This document shows, one piece after another, positions 26,281-35,709 of a stretch of 64,000 nt of DNA. The stretch lies in the NCBI GenBank assembly GCA_024742875.1, contig JANSXP010000006.1:62001-126000 (forward strand), read 5' to 3'. A program made the translations under genes and the position numbers. The notes under the pieces are model-generated. The model saw nothing but the letters and a program-made list of their open reading frames with translations. It had not been told where the DNA came from and made no database searches. How positions within the stretch are numbered: position 1 is the stretch's first letter; the number at the start of each line of letters is the position of its first letter. This DNA is from Planctomycetaceae bacterium (GTDB lineage Bacteria; Planctomycetota; Planctomycetia; Planctomycetales; Planctomycetaceae).

Positions 26281-27849
26281 ATGGCCAGCGAATCGTCAGA
26301 CAGCAGTTCCGCCCCCCCTCCGCCGCGGCAGACCGCCTCCGCGTCGCAATCGACGGAGGGCGCCTCAACCGGCGCCTCCCACGGCACCGACTCCCCCACT
26401 GACGACAGCGTTTCTGTGAACAGAACTCCGTCTCTGGATCGCCGGCTGGGCGATTTTCGGCTGCTGCGACAGTTGGGTTCCGGCGGCATGGCCGAAGTGT
26501 ATCTTGCCGAGCAGATCTCCCTGGGCCGCATGGTGGCGGTGAAGATCCTGCAGCAGGACGCCGTCAGCGGAAAAAATGACACACTGCTGAAGCGATTCGA
26601 GCAGGAAGCGCGTGCAGCCGGGGGACTGAGTGACCCGAACATCGTGCAGGTCTTTATGATCGGCCACGAGGACGACACGCACTACATCGTGCAGGAGTAC
26701 GTGCAGGGGCTGAACCTCAGCCAGTGGTTTCGCAAGCACGGATGCCCCGACTTCCTCAACGGCCTGAAGTGGATGCGACAGGTGGCCTCCGCGCTGAAGG
26801 CCGCCTCGGCGGCCGGAGTGGTCCACCGAGATATTAAGCCGGAAAACATCATGCTCACGCGTGCCGGAGACGCCAAGGTCACAGACTTTGGACTGGCACA
26901 GCTGAACGAAAGCAACGAAAAACTGAATCTCACGCAGCAGGGCACCACCATGGGGACACCGTGGTACATGAGTCCGGAGCAGATTCAGGGAGAAAAGCTG
27001 GACCACCGCTGCGATCAGTACTCCTTTGGCGTCACGTGTTATCACATGTTTGCCGGCCAGCCGCCGTTCCCGGGCAAGAACAGCGTGAGTGTAGCCGTCA
27101 AACATCTGAAGGAAGACGCTCGGCCGCTGCGGGAACACCGTCAGGATCTGCCCGGGGAATTGTGCGACGTCATCCATCGCATGATGTCCAAAAGCCCCGA
27201 TGACCGCTTTGGCACACCTGACGAGCTGCTGCAGGCACTGGACGGCCTGCGTAACGCACCGGTCAATACCTCATTGGCCCCCCCGAGCGACACGTGGGAG
27301 TGGATTCAGCGTTCACTGCCATCCGTGCGATTCGGGCTGCTGGGACTGGTGGTCTCGACATTCGTGGGACTAGCGGCTGGGCGCAATATGCAGACACCCC
27401 CGCGATTGCAGTACAAAGACGTCGAGTATCCGGAGTACCAGGACGCAACCAGCCAGTTCGGCAAAGCCATTCTGGACTCTTCCAACCCGGAAGCCTGGAT
27501 TGCCGTCACACGTTACTACGCCAAATCTGAAGAAGCCGTCTGGGCCCGGATCCAGCTGGGCGTGCTGTTTGCCCAGCGACGCAAAGACTTCCAGCAGGCA
27601 CGCGAGTGGTTCGAAAAAGCACGAGATTCGTCACTCAATAACCGCGAGCTGGAAATGCTGGCGTTGATCGGTCAGGCGTGGGTGGCGCGAAGCGACAACG
27701 ACGAATCCACCTATGAAGACATCTGCCAAAAGCAGCTGGTTGACTTTCACGAGGAGCTGCGGGAGCACTCCATCCCCGTTCCCGATGCCCTCCTGCCGAC
27801 ACTTGTCAGCATTCAGGAACAGGTGCTGCCGCCGGATTACGAGTCGTGA
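26281..27849 (+). CDS. Ser/Thr protein kinase with membrane helix and repeat tail
   Basis: Hanks-type kinase of 522 residues. After a Ser-rich 55-residue leader comes a complete catalytic domain: LGSGGMAEVYLA (glycine loop), Lys88 in VAVKIL, VVHRDIKPENIML with catalytic Asp184, VTDFGLA (Asp202), SPEQ and GVTCYHMFAGQPPFPG. A single hydrophobic helix at about 350-370 (FGLLGLVVSTFVGLAAG) anchors it, and the C-terminal 130 residues contain Sel1/TPR-like repeats (VWARIQLGVLFAQRRKDFQQAREWFEKA). So the kinase faces the cytoplasm and the tail lies across the membrane. Planctomycetes carry many such kinases. It may share a unit with the M24-fold gene. Confidence 0.92.
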   Translation: MASESSDSSSAPPPPRQTASASQSTEGASTGASHGTDSPTDDSVSVNRTPSLDRRLGDFRLLRQLGSGGMAEVYLAEQISLGRMVAVKILQQDAVSGKNDTLLKRFEQEARAAGGLSDPNIVQVFMIGHEDDTHYIVQEYVQGLNLSQWFRKHGCPDFLNGLKWMRQVASALKAASAAGVVHRDIKPENIMLTRAGDAKVTDFGLAQLNESNEKLNLTQQGTTMGTPWYMSPEQIQGEKLDHRCDQYSFGVTCYHMFAGQPPFPGKNSVSVAVKHLKEDARPLREHRQDLPGELCDVIHRMMSKSPDDRFGTPDELLQALDGLRNAPVNTSLAPPSDTWEWIQRSLPSVRFGLLGLVVSTFVGLAAGRNMQTPPRLQYKDVEYPEYQDATSQFGKAILDSSNPEAWIAVTRYYAKSEEAVWARIQLGVLFAQRRKDFQQAREWFEKARDSSLNNRELEMLALIGQAWVARSDNDESTYEDICQKQLVDFHEELREHSIPVPDALLPTLVSIQEQVLPPDYES

Positions 27850-28437
27850 TTCGCGGCGTGTCGTGAGCCATGCCGAATCCTGACGGCCTCCTTGCCGGCC
27901 ATCTGCCTGGTGGGAAGCCGCACGCGGGACAGCCCACCCACAGAACGAGCAACCTGCGAAGCGCAGCGGGTTTCTGTGACCTGCGGTCCCGTGACGAGCG
28001 GCAAATCCGGCCGCTGCCAGATAACGCTGCCGCTGATTGGGTCGACTTTGCGGTCTCGGAAAACTGTGGCTGTCATGGTCCGGAAATTGGCTGGTGTAGT
28101 TATCTGTGGTCCGCCGAATGGGTCTTGTGAAAGTTCGGCAGACTCTGCCATACATCATTGACCGCCCCGGATTTTCTGACGATCACAACCCTGCTGCAGT
28201 GTGGAAAATGTGCGGATGAAGCATCCCAGCATAGTTTTCCCGGCGTGCGGACAGCCAGCATCTCCGCACCAGCTGCGCGTTCAGTTCAAACCCCATTCCG
28301 GGAAGGAGTCCGGCATGCCAGGAACCACAACGGAAGAGCTCTTGCGGTTCCAGTATCCTGATTCACAGTTCGACCGGCGATCGATTCCCTTTCCTTTCTC
28401 TGCCGCCGTCGAACCCAGCACACGAGGTGATGAGTAG
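27850..28437. other. Intergenic region, 588 bases
   Basis: Gap between the kinase gene and the DUF1571 gene. A minus-strand reading frame from 28151 to 27837 (104 codons, start MAESAELSQDPFGGP) is the only one that looks slightly protein-like, but it runs into the end of the kinase gene and I cannot support it. A GAGGTG Shine-Dalgarno-like run at 28424-28429 precedes the DUF1571 start. Nothing else is clear. Confidence 0.4.
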
Positions 28438-29436
28438 ATGCCGAAAACCCAGTCTCGGAATTCCAGTGGCCGTCGCAATCTGGTGGCCGCCTTCATAACC
28501 GTCGTCAGTGTTGGGGTGCTGTACTCCAGCTTCGATCCTGTCCCTGCCGGTGAAGACACACTCACCCGAACAGCGCCCGTGATCCCGGACTTCGATGAGT
28601 CGTCGGTGCCGACACCCATCGAACCTGATCTGGAGATCGCCACCGAGGCGGACACAGTCGTTGCCGAAGTGGACACATCGGATGAAGGTATTCGTCGTCG
28701 TGCCGTGGCCGGTGAGACACTCAGTGATATGGAATCTGTTCGATTCTGCACGCTGCTCCTGAAAGACGGACTGCGTTTCATCGAAAGCTACAACACTTAC
28801 ACGGTCACATTTCACCGCGAAGAACGCATTGACGGTGACATGAAGTCTCAGCAGAGCATCGACATGAAGGTCCAGCACGGCCCTCACTTTGCGGTCTACA
28901 TGAAATGGCTCACCGGTGAAAAAGGTCAGCAGGTTCTGTACAGCGACGAGTACGACGACGGCTGCATGGTGGTGAAGTTTGGCGGCTTCCGTCGACTGCT
29001 GCCGGCCCTGCGAATCGATCCTTCGTCCAGCGTGGCCATGGCAGAAACCCGCTACCCTGTCACAGAAGCCGGCATGGCGGGCATGATCAAACAGATCCTG
29101 ACGCACCGCGAAGCGGACATCAAACGCAACGGCGGCCTGAGCTGTGTACGTCTGGCTGACAAAGAGTTTGACGGCCGCAACTGCTACTGTTTCCTGATGA
29201 AGTACGACAGCCAGGACATCAACAAGACATACCGCAAGACGATCATGTTGATCGACGCCGAACGACATCTGCCTGTCATGGTGCGAAACTTCACGTGGTC
29301 CGCTGACGGAAACCTGGCTGACGCCGAACTGGATGCAGAGACCCTGATCGAAGACTACTCATTCACAGAGCTGGAAGTCGAAACGGACCTGGTGGCTCAG
29401 GACTTCAGCCGAGACAACCCGGCCTACCGCATGTAA
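28438..29436 (+). CDS. DUF1571 domain exported protein
   Basis: Protein of 332 residues with an N-terminal hydrophobic segment (LVAAFITVVSVGVLYSSF, residues 15-32) acting as a signal or anchor. The conserved part is DUF1571: SYNTYTVTFHREERIDGDM, SIDMKVQHGPHFAVYMKW, GEKGQQVLYSDEYDDGCMVV, KFGGFRRLLPALRIDPSS and ETRYPVTEAGMAGMIKQILT. The family resembles outer-membrane lipoprotein-sorting (LolA/LolB-like) folds and is common in planctomycetes, with no firm function. Start chosen at MPKTQSRNSSG, preceded by a GAGGTG ribosome-binding site. The next gene is convergent. Confidence 0.85.
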   Translation: MPKTQSRNSSGRRNLVAAFITVVSVGVLYSSFDPVPAGEDTLTRTAPVIPDFDESSVPTPIEPDLEIATEADTVVAEVDTSDEGIRRRAVAGETLSDMESVRFCTLLLKDGLRFIESYNTYTVTFHREERIDGDMKSQQSIDMKVQHGPHFAVYMKWLTGEKGQQVLYSDEYDDGCMVVKFGGFRRLLPALRIDPSSSVAMAETRYPVTEAGMAGMIKQILTHREADIKRNGGLSCVRLADKEFDGRNCYCFLMKYDSQDINKTYRKTIMLIDAERHLPVMVRNFTWSADGNLADAELDAETLIEDYSFTELEVETDLVAQDFSRDNPAYRM

Positions 29437-29461
29437 ATTTGGTGGCCGCTAAAAACGCAGC

Positions 29462-29493
29462 AGGGCCACTGTGGTGATCGCCACAGTGCCCTT
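29462..29493. terminator. Bidirectional terminator-like hairpin
   Basis: Stem AGGGC-CACTGTGG / CCACAGTG-CCCT with a one-base bulge and a six-base loop, followed by TTCTT on the plus strand. It sits between two convergent genes (DUF1571 ends 29436, asparaginase-type gene ends 29525). Moderate strength. Confidence 0.55.
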
Positions 29494-29524
29494 CTTCATT
29501 GGCAATTGGATATTCCCCGCCACG

Positions 29525-30496
29525 TCACTCGGCCACGTGGACTTCGTGGCGTCCCGAAGAGTCGGCCGCCGCGCGGGACATCCCGTCTGTGTTGAACTGC
29601 ATGGTGATATCACCGGCGGCCGAGATGGCGATGATCCCGCCGCTGATCTGATGCCGGGGATGATGCAGCATGTGGTGGACGGAATCTTCCAGCGACTTGG
29701 CCGCATACTCCATTTGTGCGCTGATCTGATACGCAATGGCATTGCGAATAAAGTCTTCACCGACCCCCGTGCAGCTCACTCCGCACGTGGCATTGTCTGC
29801 AAATGTTCCTGCTCCCACGATCGGAGAATCGCCCACGCGACCAAACTTCTTGTTGGTCATGCCGCCAGTCGACGTTCCGGCCGCAATGTCGCCGTGGGTA
29901 TCCAGCACTACGCAGCCCACTGTCCCCATCAGGTGTTCGGCAGCCGGCCGCTTCATGGCCTGAATCTGTTTCAATCGGGCCTTCTGCGGCTTTGTGGAAA
30001 ACCAGTCGTTGTTCACGCGTTCGATGTCGGCCCCCACTTCGTCGGCAAATTTCTCGGCGCCGTCAGACGACAGCAGCACGTGACGTGTGTCGGTCATCAC
30101 GCGTCGTGCGAGTGTGATGGGGTGCCGGACGGTACGAACGCCGGCCACGGCTCCGCACGAACGATCACGCCCATCCATAATGGAGGCATCCAGTTCGTGA
30201 GCGCCGGCCGCATTGAACACGGCCCCTCGTCCGGCATTGAACTGGGGCGCATCTTCCAGCGTATTGATCACTCGCTCGACCACATCCAGCGCTGCAGCGC
30301 CATCGGCCAGACGCTGTTTGGCATCATGAAGCACCCGGTCCAGCACCTCACCACGGGCTTTACGATGGGCGGGGTCACTGGAGATGCGGCCGGCCCCACC
30401 ATGAATCACGATGGCAAATCGGGGAGTGGCCTCATCAGCCCGGCATTCCAGGGCGATAAGACAAACGACAGCCGTCAGACAGAAACGGAAGAACAT
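29525..30496 (-). CDS. Isoaspartyl peptidase / L-asparaginase, Ntn-hydrolase type
   Basis: Type-2 (plant/glycosylasparaginase-like) asparaginase of 323 residues, exported (signal [20 protein letters not shown]). Core motifs: [39 protein letters not shown], and the autocleavage site [10 protein letters not shown] with the nucleophile Thr192. The substrate loops [24 protein letters not shown] and [15 protein letters not shown] are intact. Such enzymes self-cleave into alpha and beta chains and remove beta-aspartyl residues or hydrolyse asparagine, here in the periplasm. It is 12 bp downstream of the terC gene on the same strand, so cotranscription is likely. Confidence 0.93.
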   Translation of the reverse strand: MFFRFCLTAVVCLIALECRADEATPRFAIVIHGGAGRISSDPAHRKARGEVLDRVLHDAKQRLADGAAALDVVERVINTLEDAPQFNAGRGAVFNAAGAHELDASIMDGRDRSCGAVAGVRTVRHPITLARRVMTDTRHVLLSSDGAEKFADEVGADIERVNNDWFSTKPQKARLKQIQAMKRPAAEHLMGTVGCVVLDTHGDIAAGTSTGGMTNKKFGRVGDSPIVGAGTFADNATCGVSCTGVGEDFIRNAIAYQISAQMEYAAKSLEDSVHHMLHHPRHQISGGIIAISAAGDITMQFNTDGMSRAAADSSGRHEVHVAE

Positions 30497-30508
30497 GGCA
30501 ACTCCTGA

Positions 30509-31339
30509 TCAGTTTTCGGAACTGGCGGCAGCCGCACCAGACGCCTGATGCGCCTGGGCGAGCAGCTTTTTCTGGTAGCGGCCCTGAACGATGTCCACCA
30601 CCACCAGCACCACCAGCACAAAGTAGAACGTGCTTTTGGCCATGGGTTCCACCGGGTGGCCCATCAGTTTGAGGTGAGCCAGGTGACCGCCTTCTGAGAC
30701 CAGCATGATGCCCACAATGAACAGAATGAACAGCCCCAGCACTTCATAGAGGCGGTTCTTTTTCAGGAACTCACTCACGCGATCAGCCAGATAAATCATC
30801 AGCAGCCCGCTGAAAATAATGGCCAGAGACATCACCACCATATTGGCCGTGCTGATGGTCCGCACCTTGGTTTCCGGATCCGTGGTCGATGCCAGTGCGA
30901 TCGCGCTGAGAATGGAGTCGAAGCTGAACACCAGGTTCATAATGATGATCCAGAAAATCGCGGAGCCCACGGAACGTTTTTCCGTGTCCCCGGTTGTCAG
31001 ATCGTGATCCGACAGCATGTGGGCGATCTCTTTAATGGCCGTGTAAATCACAAACGCACCGCCGGCCAGCACGATGAGCGAGTGGACGTTCATATCAAAC
31101 TCGACCAGATCGTTGTGCATCCCCACGAACGGCTTGCCCATGTATTTGATGGCCGCCGTAATGACGATCAGCAGGACAATACGCAGCGCAATCGCCAGGC
31201 CAATGCCCCATTTGCGAACCATGGACTGCTGCTCCTGCTCCACGCGTTTGGATTCGATGGAGATGTACAGCAGATTGTCAAAACCAAGGACGGCCTGCAG
31301 CAGCGTGAGCATCAGCAGCGTCATCACATGTTCAAACAT
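30509..31339 (-). CDS. TerC family membrane protein
   Basis: Integral membrane protein of 276 residues with seven to eight helices. The family acidic motifs are in helices: GFDNLLYISIESKRV near residue 20 and NLVFSFDSILSAIALAS near the middle, with ESKR followed by MVRKWGIGLAIALRIVLL. TerC/Alx proteins have been linked to manganese export and to metal loading of exported proteins; older work named them for tellurite resistance. The C-terminus is a soluble Ala-rich tail (AQAHQASGAAAASSEN). No tellurite partner genes are nearby. I looked for a manganese (yybP-ykoY) riboswitch upstream and did not find a convincing one. Confidence 0.92.
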   Translation of the reverse strand: MFEHVMTLLMLTLLQAVLGFDNLLYISIESKRVEQEQQSMVRKWGIGLAIALRIVLLIVITAAIKYMGKPFVGMHNDLVEFDMNVHSLIVLAGGAFVIYTAIKEIAHMLSDHDLTTGDTEKRSVGSAIFWIIIMNLVFSFDSILSAIALASTTDPETKVRTISTANMVVMSLAIIFSGLLMIYLADRVSEFLKKNRLYEVLGLFILFIVGIMLVSEGGHLAHLKLMGHPVEPMAKSTFYFVLVVLVVVDIVQGRYQKKLLAQAHQASGAAAASSEN

Positions 31340-31537
31340 GTTGTAGTCCTGTGGGCGATGAGCCCTTTGAATTCGGTCAAGTCAGATCCTCACCAGGCGG
31401 CAATGTACAACACCCCTGGGCGTCCCGAAAGCAATCACCGCCAGATTCGAGCGAACCGCGAACGTTGTGTCAGGAAGAAATGTCTGCCATTGTGTATAGT
31501 CCCGTCCCGGTTAGTTTCTCAATGAAAGCGTCCATTC

Positions 31538-32440
31538 ATGACACCTCCCGTATTCAGTGCGGCTGCCAGTGATTCCGCCCAGGCGCTGATTCAGATGGCT
31601 CTGGCCGAAGACCTGTCGGACGCCGGTGATCTGACCAGCCTGGCCACGGTTCCGGCAGACGTCTCAGCGACCGTGAACATTGTCGCCCGCGACGCGGGTC
31701 GACTGGCCGGCGGTGTACTGATTGAGCAGGTTTACAGTGCGCTGGATCACCGGAACAGACAGGAAACGTCGGTGGAAGTCCGTGTCAACATTCCGGACGG
31801 CAGCCTGCTTAGCAGCGGAGATGTCATCGCCAGTGTCAGCGGACCGATCCGCGCGCTGCTGACCGGGGAACGCACGGCACTGAATTTTCTGATTCATTTA
31901 AGCGGCATTGCCACACGCACGGCCGAATTCGTCCGATTAGTGGAAGGCAGCAACGCCGTCATTCTGGACACTCGCAAGACGCTGCCCGCCTATCGACACC
32001 TGCACAAATACGCGGTGCTGTGCGGGGGAGGCACCAATCACCGGATGGGGCTGTATGACGGCATGCTGATCAAAGACAACCATCTGGCAGCCCGTGGCAA
32101 TCAGGCGGTGGCAGACGCCGTGCAGTCTGCCCGGGATTTCCTGAGCCAACACGCCCCCGGTCTGCCGGTGGAAGTGGAAGTCGACACACTGGCCCAGCTC
32201 AAAGACGCCCTGGCGGCAAATCCCGAGATCGTATTGCTGGACAATATGAAGACGACAGAATTGCAGCAGGCCATTCGGCTGAGGGATGAGCATTCACCCG
32301 ACACGCTGCTTGAAGCCTCTGGCGGCGTGAATACAGAAACCGTTGGATGTATCGCGGGCACCGGCGTGGACCGCATCAGCATAGGCGGCCTGACGCACTC
32401 AGCCCCTGCACTCGACATCGGCTATGACTGGCCGTGGTAG
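31538..32440 (+). CDS. nadC: Nicotinate-nucleotide pyrophosphorylase (carboxylating)
   Basis: Quinolinate phosphoribosyltransferase of 300 residues, converting quinolinate and PRPP to nicotinate mononucleotide plus CO2 in de novo NAD synthesis. Motifs: MALAEDLSDAGDLTSLATV, LTGERTALNFLIHLSGIAT, ILDTRKTLPAYRHLHKYAV, GGGTNHRMGLYDGMLIKDNH, VEVEVDTLAQLKDAL, IVLLDNM, ASGGVNTETV and GVDRISIGGLTHSAPALDIG; these hold the substrate Arg/His/Lys residues. Full length. It is alone; no nadA or nadB is adjacent. Confidence 0.97.
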   Translation: MTPPVFSAAASDSAQALIQMALAEDLSDAGDLTSLATVPADVSATVNIVARDAGRLAGGVLIEQVYSALDHRNRQETSVEVRVNIPDGSLLSSGDVIASVSGPIRALLTGERTALNFLIHLSGIATRTAEFVRLVEGSNAVILDTRKTLPAYRHLHKYAVLCGGGTNHRMGLYDGMLIKDNHLAARGNQAVADAVQSARDFLSQHAPGLPVEVEVDTLAQLKDALAANPEIVLLDNMKTTELQQAIRLRDEHSPDTLLEASGGVNTETVGCIAGTGVDRISIGGLTHSAPALDIGYDWPW

Positions 32441-32501
32441 CCGCTTCGAAGTTCGGCGTACGGAGCAGTCGTGACTTAGCCGTGACGGTCAGGGCCCGTT
32501 G

Positions 32502-34232
32502 CTAGCCGATGATTTCTCGCCGCTGGTTGACGTAGTCCCACACGACATAGCGATCCAGATCGTTGCCGGCCGTAAAGAACACACGTCCTCCCGTGCTCTC
32601 GGCCAGTCGATGCGCAAACTGAATGTCTTCAGACGACTGCGACCAGCTGGGCAGCAGGAAGATGTTGATGGTGATGTCCTCCCGCTGACACAGCAGACCT
32701 TCCCGCATGGTCGCCTGTTCGGTCTGGGGATCCGGCGGATACAGCATGTAAAGATCGCTGGCCTCAAAATGGGCCGTCGGAAGTCCGTCGGTGATCAGAA
32801 TTACCTGGCGATTGGGCGTATCCTGCAGTGACAGAAACTGACGCGCCATCTGCAGGCCATGCTGAATGTTGGTGAAATGAGGCGGCACATGGGATTCGCT
32901 GATGTCGTCCTGGCTCATGTCGGCTTTAAGCCGTACCACCGGATTGGTGATGGTGGGAATCTTCGGCATCAGCCCAATCAGATCTCCCGGGGGAACCACT
33001 TTGGCAAACGTGGCCAGCTCAATGAACCGCAGGTAGTCGCCGGGGAATTCGCCCGTGATCAGCCCATTCAGCGCCAGCCCCATCTTCTTCACATTAATGT
33101 ACTGCCCGTCGTATCGCATGGAGCCACTCATGTCCATGAGTACCACCGTCGCACACTTGGGGTTGTTGCGCGTCCTGTGGATTTCGATGTCGTCCTGATG
33201 CAAACGCAGAGGACGGCTGTCGGGCTGCCGCAGCATGGCGTTGATCATGGTCTGCGGTATGTCCATTTGTGAGACTGAGTCACCAAACTCATACGGCTTG
33301 GTGCGCTGCGTTTCCACGGCCCCCTCGCCATCAACCGCCTGCTGATGGCGGCCCGATTTGGATGCTTCCAGATCACTGAAGATGCGTTCCAGCAGCTTGC
33401 CCTGAAATACGCGATACGCTTTGGGCGACAGATGGACTTTGCCGTCCTGATCAGTCAGCCCCTGCGCGGCCATAACGTCCTTCAGATATTCCTGCACCTG
33501 CTTTTGAAAATCGGCCAGTCGATCAATCGCCTCCTGGTCAGCAAAGTCCTGCAGGTCCTCCAGATCAATAATGGCCAGTTGCGCATTCTCTTTGGCGTCT
33601 TCCAGCTGTTTGAGCAGCTCGTCGATCTGCTTGAGCTCTTCGAGAATTTCCAGTGCCTCGGGAATGCTCATACCTTCGCGACCAGTGAACTCCCAGTTGG
33701 TGGCGAGGTGATCGACCTGATACTTTTCGCCCAGCGTCTCCATCACCCGCAATACCTGCGAGGCAAATCGTGGGTCGGACCGCTCCGCCTGATACCAAAT
33801 GTGCTCCAGCTGATAGATCTGTTCGTTGCGGACTGCCTGTTTGAAGAACTTCCCGTGCTTGCCCGACGGACGGGCGGCGCTGGCTTCTTTCTGGAATCGT
33901 CGATCGGCTTTCTTCTGAACAGAGTCGGTCTCGTACTTCTCGAGGATCTGACGTCTGCGTTCCTCCAGCTGCGCGATGAGCGCATCCAGCGATGGACCAA
34001 GTCCGGCAAACTGACCGGGATCCAGCCGGATAGCGTTAGCGATCTCCTCTTCAGAAAACTGCCGCATCGAACCATGCTGCAGCATATGGTCGAAGACGGG
34101 CGACACCAGGTCGGGCGGAGGTTCCGATGGCGACGGAAATCGCGCCGGATCGAACTTCTGGTAAGTGTGGACGATGCCGCCCGCATGCGGATGTCGGGGC
34201 TGAGGGCGTGAGGACTGATCGGGCTGTGACAT
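32502..34232 (-). CDS. VWA domain protein
   Basis: Soluble protein of 576 residues. The N-terminal half is helical and highly charged with coiled-coil character (IAQLEERRRQILEKYETD, LDALIAQLEERR; ELKQIDELLKQLEDAKENAQLAIIDLEDLQ). The C-terminal ~210 residues form a von Willebrand A domain with an intact metal-ion site: Asp367-Met-Ser-Gly-Ser in VVLMDMSGSM, then ATFAKVVPPGDL and VILITDGLPTAHFE. Such proteins often pair with MoxR-type AAA ATPases as metal-insertion or assembly chaperones, but none is adjacent here. The start at MSQPDQSSRP is chosen; an alternative lies 10 codons upstream. Divergent from the epimerase gene. Confidence 0.88.
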   Translation of the reverse strand: MSQPDQSSRPQPRHPHAGGIVHTYQKFDPARFPSPSEPPPDLVSPVFDHMLQHGSMRQFSEEEIANAIRLDPGQFAGLGPSLDALIAQLEERRRQILEKYETDSVQKKADRRFQKEASAARPSGKHGKFFKQAVRNEQIYQLEHIWYQAERSDPRFASQVLRVMETLGEKYQVDHLATNWEFTGREGMSIPEALEILEELKQIDELLKQLEDAKENAQLAIIDLEDLQDFADQEAIDRLADFQKQVQEYLKDVMAAQGLTDQDGKVHLSPKAYRVFQGKLLERIFSDLEASKSGRHQQAVDGEGAVETQRTKPYEFGDSVSQMDIPQTMINAMLRQPDSRPLRLHQDDIEIHRTRNNPKCATVVLMDMSGSMRYDGQYINVKKMGLALNGLITGEFPGDYLRFIELATFAKVVPPGDLIGLMPKIPTITNPVVRLKADMSQDDISESHVPPHFTNIQHGLQMARQFLSLQDTPNRQVILITDGLPTAHFEASDLYMLYPPDPQTEQATMREGLLCQREDITINIFLLPSWSQSSEDIQFAHRLAESTGGRVFFTAGNDLDRYVVWDYVNQRREIIG

Positions 34233-34426
34233 GGGCGGCTTTCCGGATTTCGCGTCGGCCAATTATACGAAGCCCCACCCGAATGTCCTGCGGATTCCGA
34301 CCGGATCGTGACGGAGCTGACCGGAGCGAAAAAAGTTCTGACCGCTTTGGCAAAAACGGACGTGCGTTCCAGGCCGCCCGACGCAAATGGGTATGATGCC
34401 GCCATTCGATTCTCTGGAGAGGCAGG

Positions 34427-35488
34427 ATGACGCAAATTGACCGCACAAAACCCGTTCTGGTGACAGGGGCCACCGGCTATGTGGCCGGCTGGCTGGTGAA
34501 ACGTCTGCTGGAAGACGGGCTGACGGTCCACGCTGCCGTCCGGGACCCGGACAACGCTGAGAAGCTGAAGTACCTGAATGCGATCGCCGCAGACTCCCCC
34601 GGGCAAATCAAATACTTCGCCTCTGACCTGCTTCAGCCGGGGTCGTACGCTGCGGCCATGCAGGACTGCGAGCTGGTCTACCACACAGCCTCCCCGTTCA
34701 CGATGAGCGTGCAGGACCCGCAGCGAGATTTGGTTGACCCGGCGGTGAAGGGCACGCAAAACGTGCTGGAACAGGCCAGCCAGACACCGTCGGTCAAACG
34801 TGTGGTGGTCACCAGCAGCGTGGTGGCGATCTATGGCGACAATATTGACCTGCAGAATTCGGCCACAGGAAAGTTCACGGAGCAGGACTGGAACACAACA
34901 TCCACGCTGGAGCACAACCCGTACTCCTTTTCCAAGGTGCAGGCCGAAAAAGAAGCGTGGAAAATTGCCGACGCGCAGCAGCAGTGGGATCTGGTGACGA
35001 TCAATCCAGGGCTTGTGATCGGGCCGGGCATCAACCCACACGCCACATCGGAATCCTTCAACCTGATGAAGAATTTCGGGAACGGCAGGATGCGCTTCGG
35101 AGTTCCGGACTACGGCGTGGGACTCGTTGATGTCCGAGATGTCGCAGCAGCTCATATCAAGGCGGGATTCACTCCCACAGCCAGCGGACGCTATCTGACA
35201 TCCGGACACAACTCGAGCTTTCCTGAAATGGCGCGACCGCTGCGAAAGGCGTTCGGCCGCAGGTTTCCATTTCCGCTGTTCACTTCACCCAAACCACTGG
35301 TCTGGCTGTTCGGACCGTTGCTGGACAGCACGCTGACACGCACATCCGTCAGCCGCAATGTGGGGCACCCGTTTGTTGGTGACAACAGCAAAAGTGTGCA
35401 GGAACTGGGAATCACTTACCGTCCCCACGACGAGTCGATTGTTGAGTTCTTTCAGCAACTGGTCGACACCGGTGCATTTGGCAAATAG
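34427..35488 (+). CDS. NAD(P)-dependent epimerase/reductase, extended SDR
   Basis: Extended short-chain dehydrogenase of 353 residues similar to dihydroflavonol-4-reductase-like proteins. The cofactor site is VLVTGATGYVAGWLVKRLLEDG near the N-terminus; other family features are YHTASPFTMSVQDP, VVVTSSVVAIYGD, and the catalytic Tyr-x-x-x-Lys as PYSFSKVQAEKEAW. The segment NPGLVIGPGINPHATSES and VDVRDVAAAHIKAGF are also characteristic. It reduces carbonyl groups of small molecules; the substrate is not evident. A GGAGAGGCAGG ribosome-binding run precedes the ATG. Confidence 0.92.
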   Translation: MTQIDRTKPVLVTGATGYVAGWLVKRLLEDGLTVHAAVRDPDNAEKLKYLNAIAADSPGQIKYFASDLLQPGSYAAAMQDCELVYHTASPFTMSVQDPQRDLVDPAVKGTQNVLEQASQTPSVKRVVVTSSVVAIYGDNIDLQNSATGKFTEQDWNTTSTLEHNPYSFSKVQAEKEAWKIADAQQQWDLVTINPGLVIGPGINPHATSESFNLMKNFGNGRMRFGVPDYGVGLVDVRDVAAAHIKAGFTPTASGRYLTSGHNSSFPEMARPLRKAFGRRFPFPLFTSPKPLVWLFGPLLDSTLTRTSVSRNVGHPFVGDNSKSVQELGITYRPHDESIVEFFQQLVDTGAFGK

Positions 35489-35709
35489 CTGCCACGCGTG
35501 ATCCGGCTCCTGGAGTTGGCGGAATCCGGCGACCTGGGACCATCAACCAGCCATCGTGCAGCGCGAGTTTCATCGCTGGGAATCTGCAAACAGGGCTGAT
35601 CGCGCTTTGAAACCTGTCGCAGACAGCCCTTAGAATCCCCGTCTTTCCCCGCCCAGTGTTCTTTTTGCCTTACCAGCCTTCCTCAGCTGCACGAAGAAAT
35701 CGCCGTCCC

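Noticed and set aside
27631-28158. Minus-strand frames around the end of the kinase gene, including one of 104 codons
   Set aside because: Overlap the kinase C-terminus or have no domain-like sequence; coding cannot be supported without comparison to relatives.
31340-31537. Possible yybP-ykoY manganese riboswitch upstream of the TerC gene
   Set aside because: The paired P1/P3 arms and conserved loop sequences of that riboswitch could not be found; a covariance-model search would settle it.
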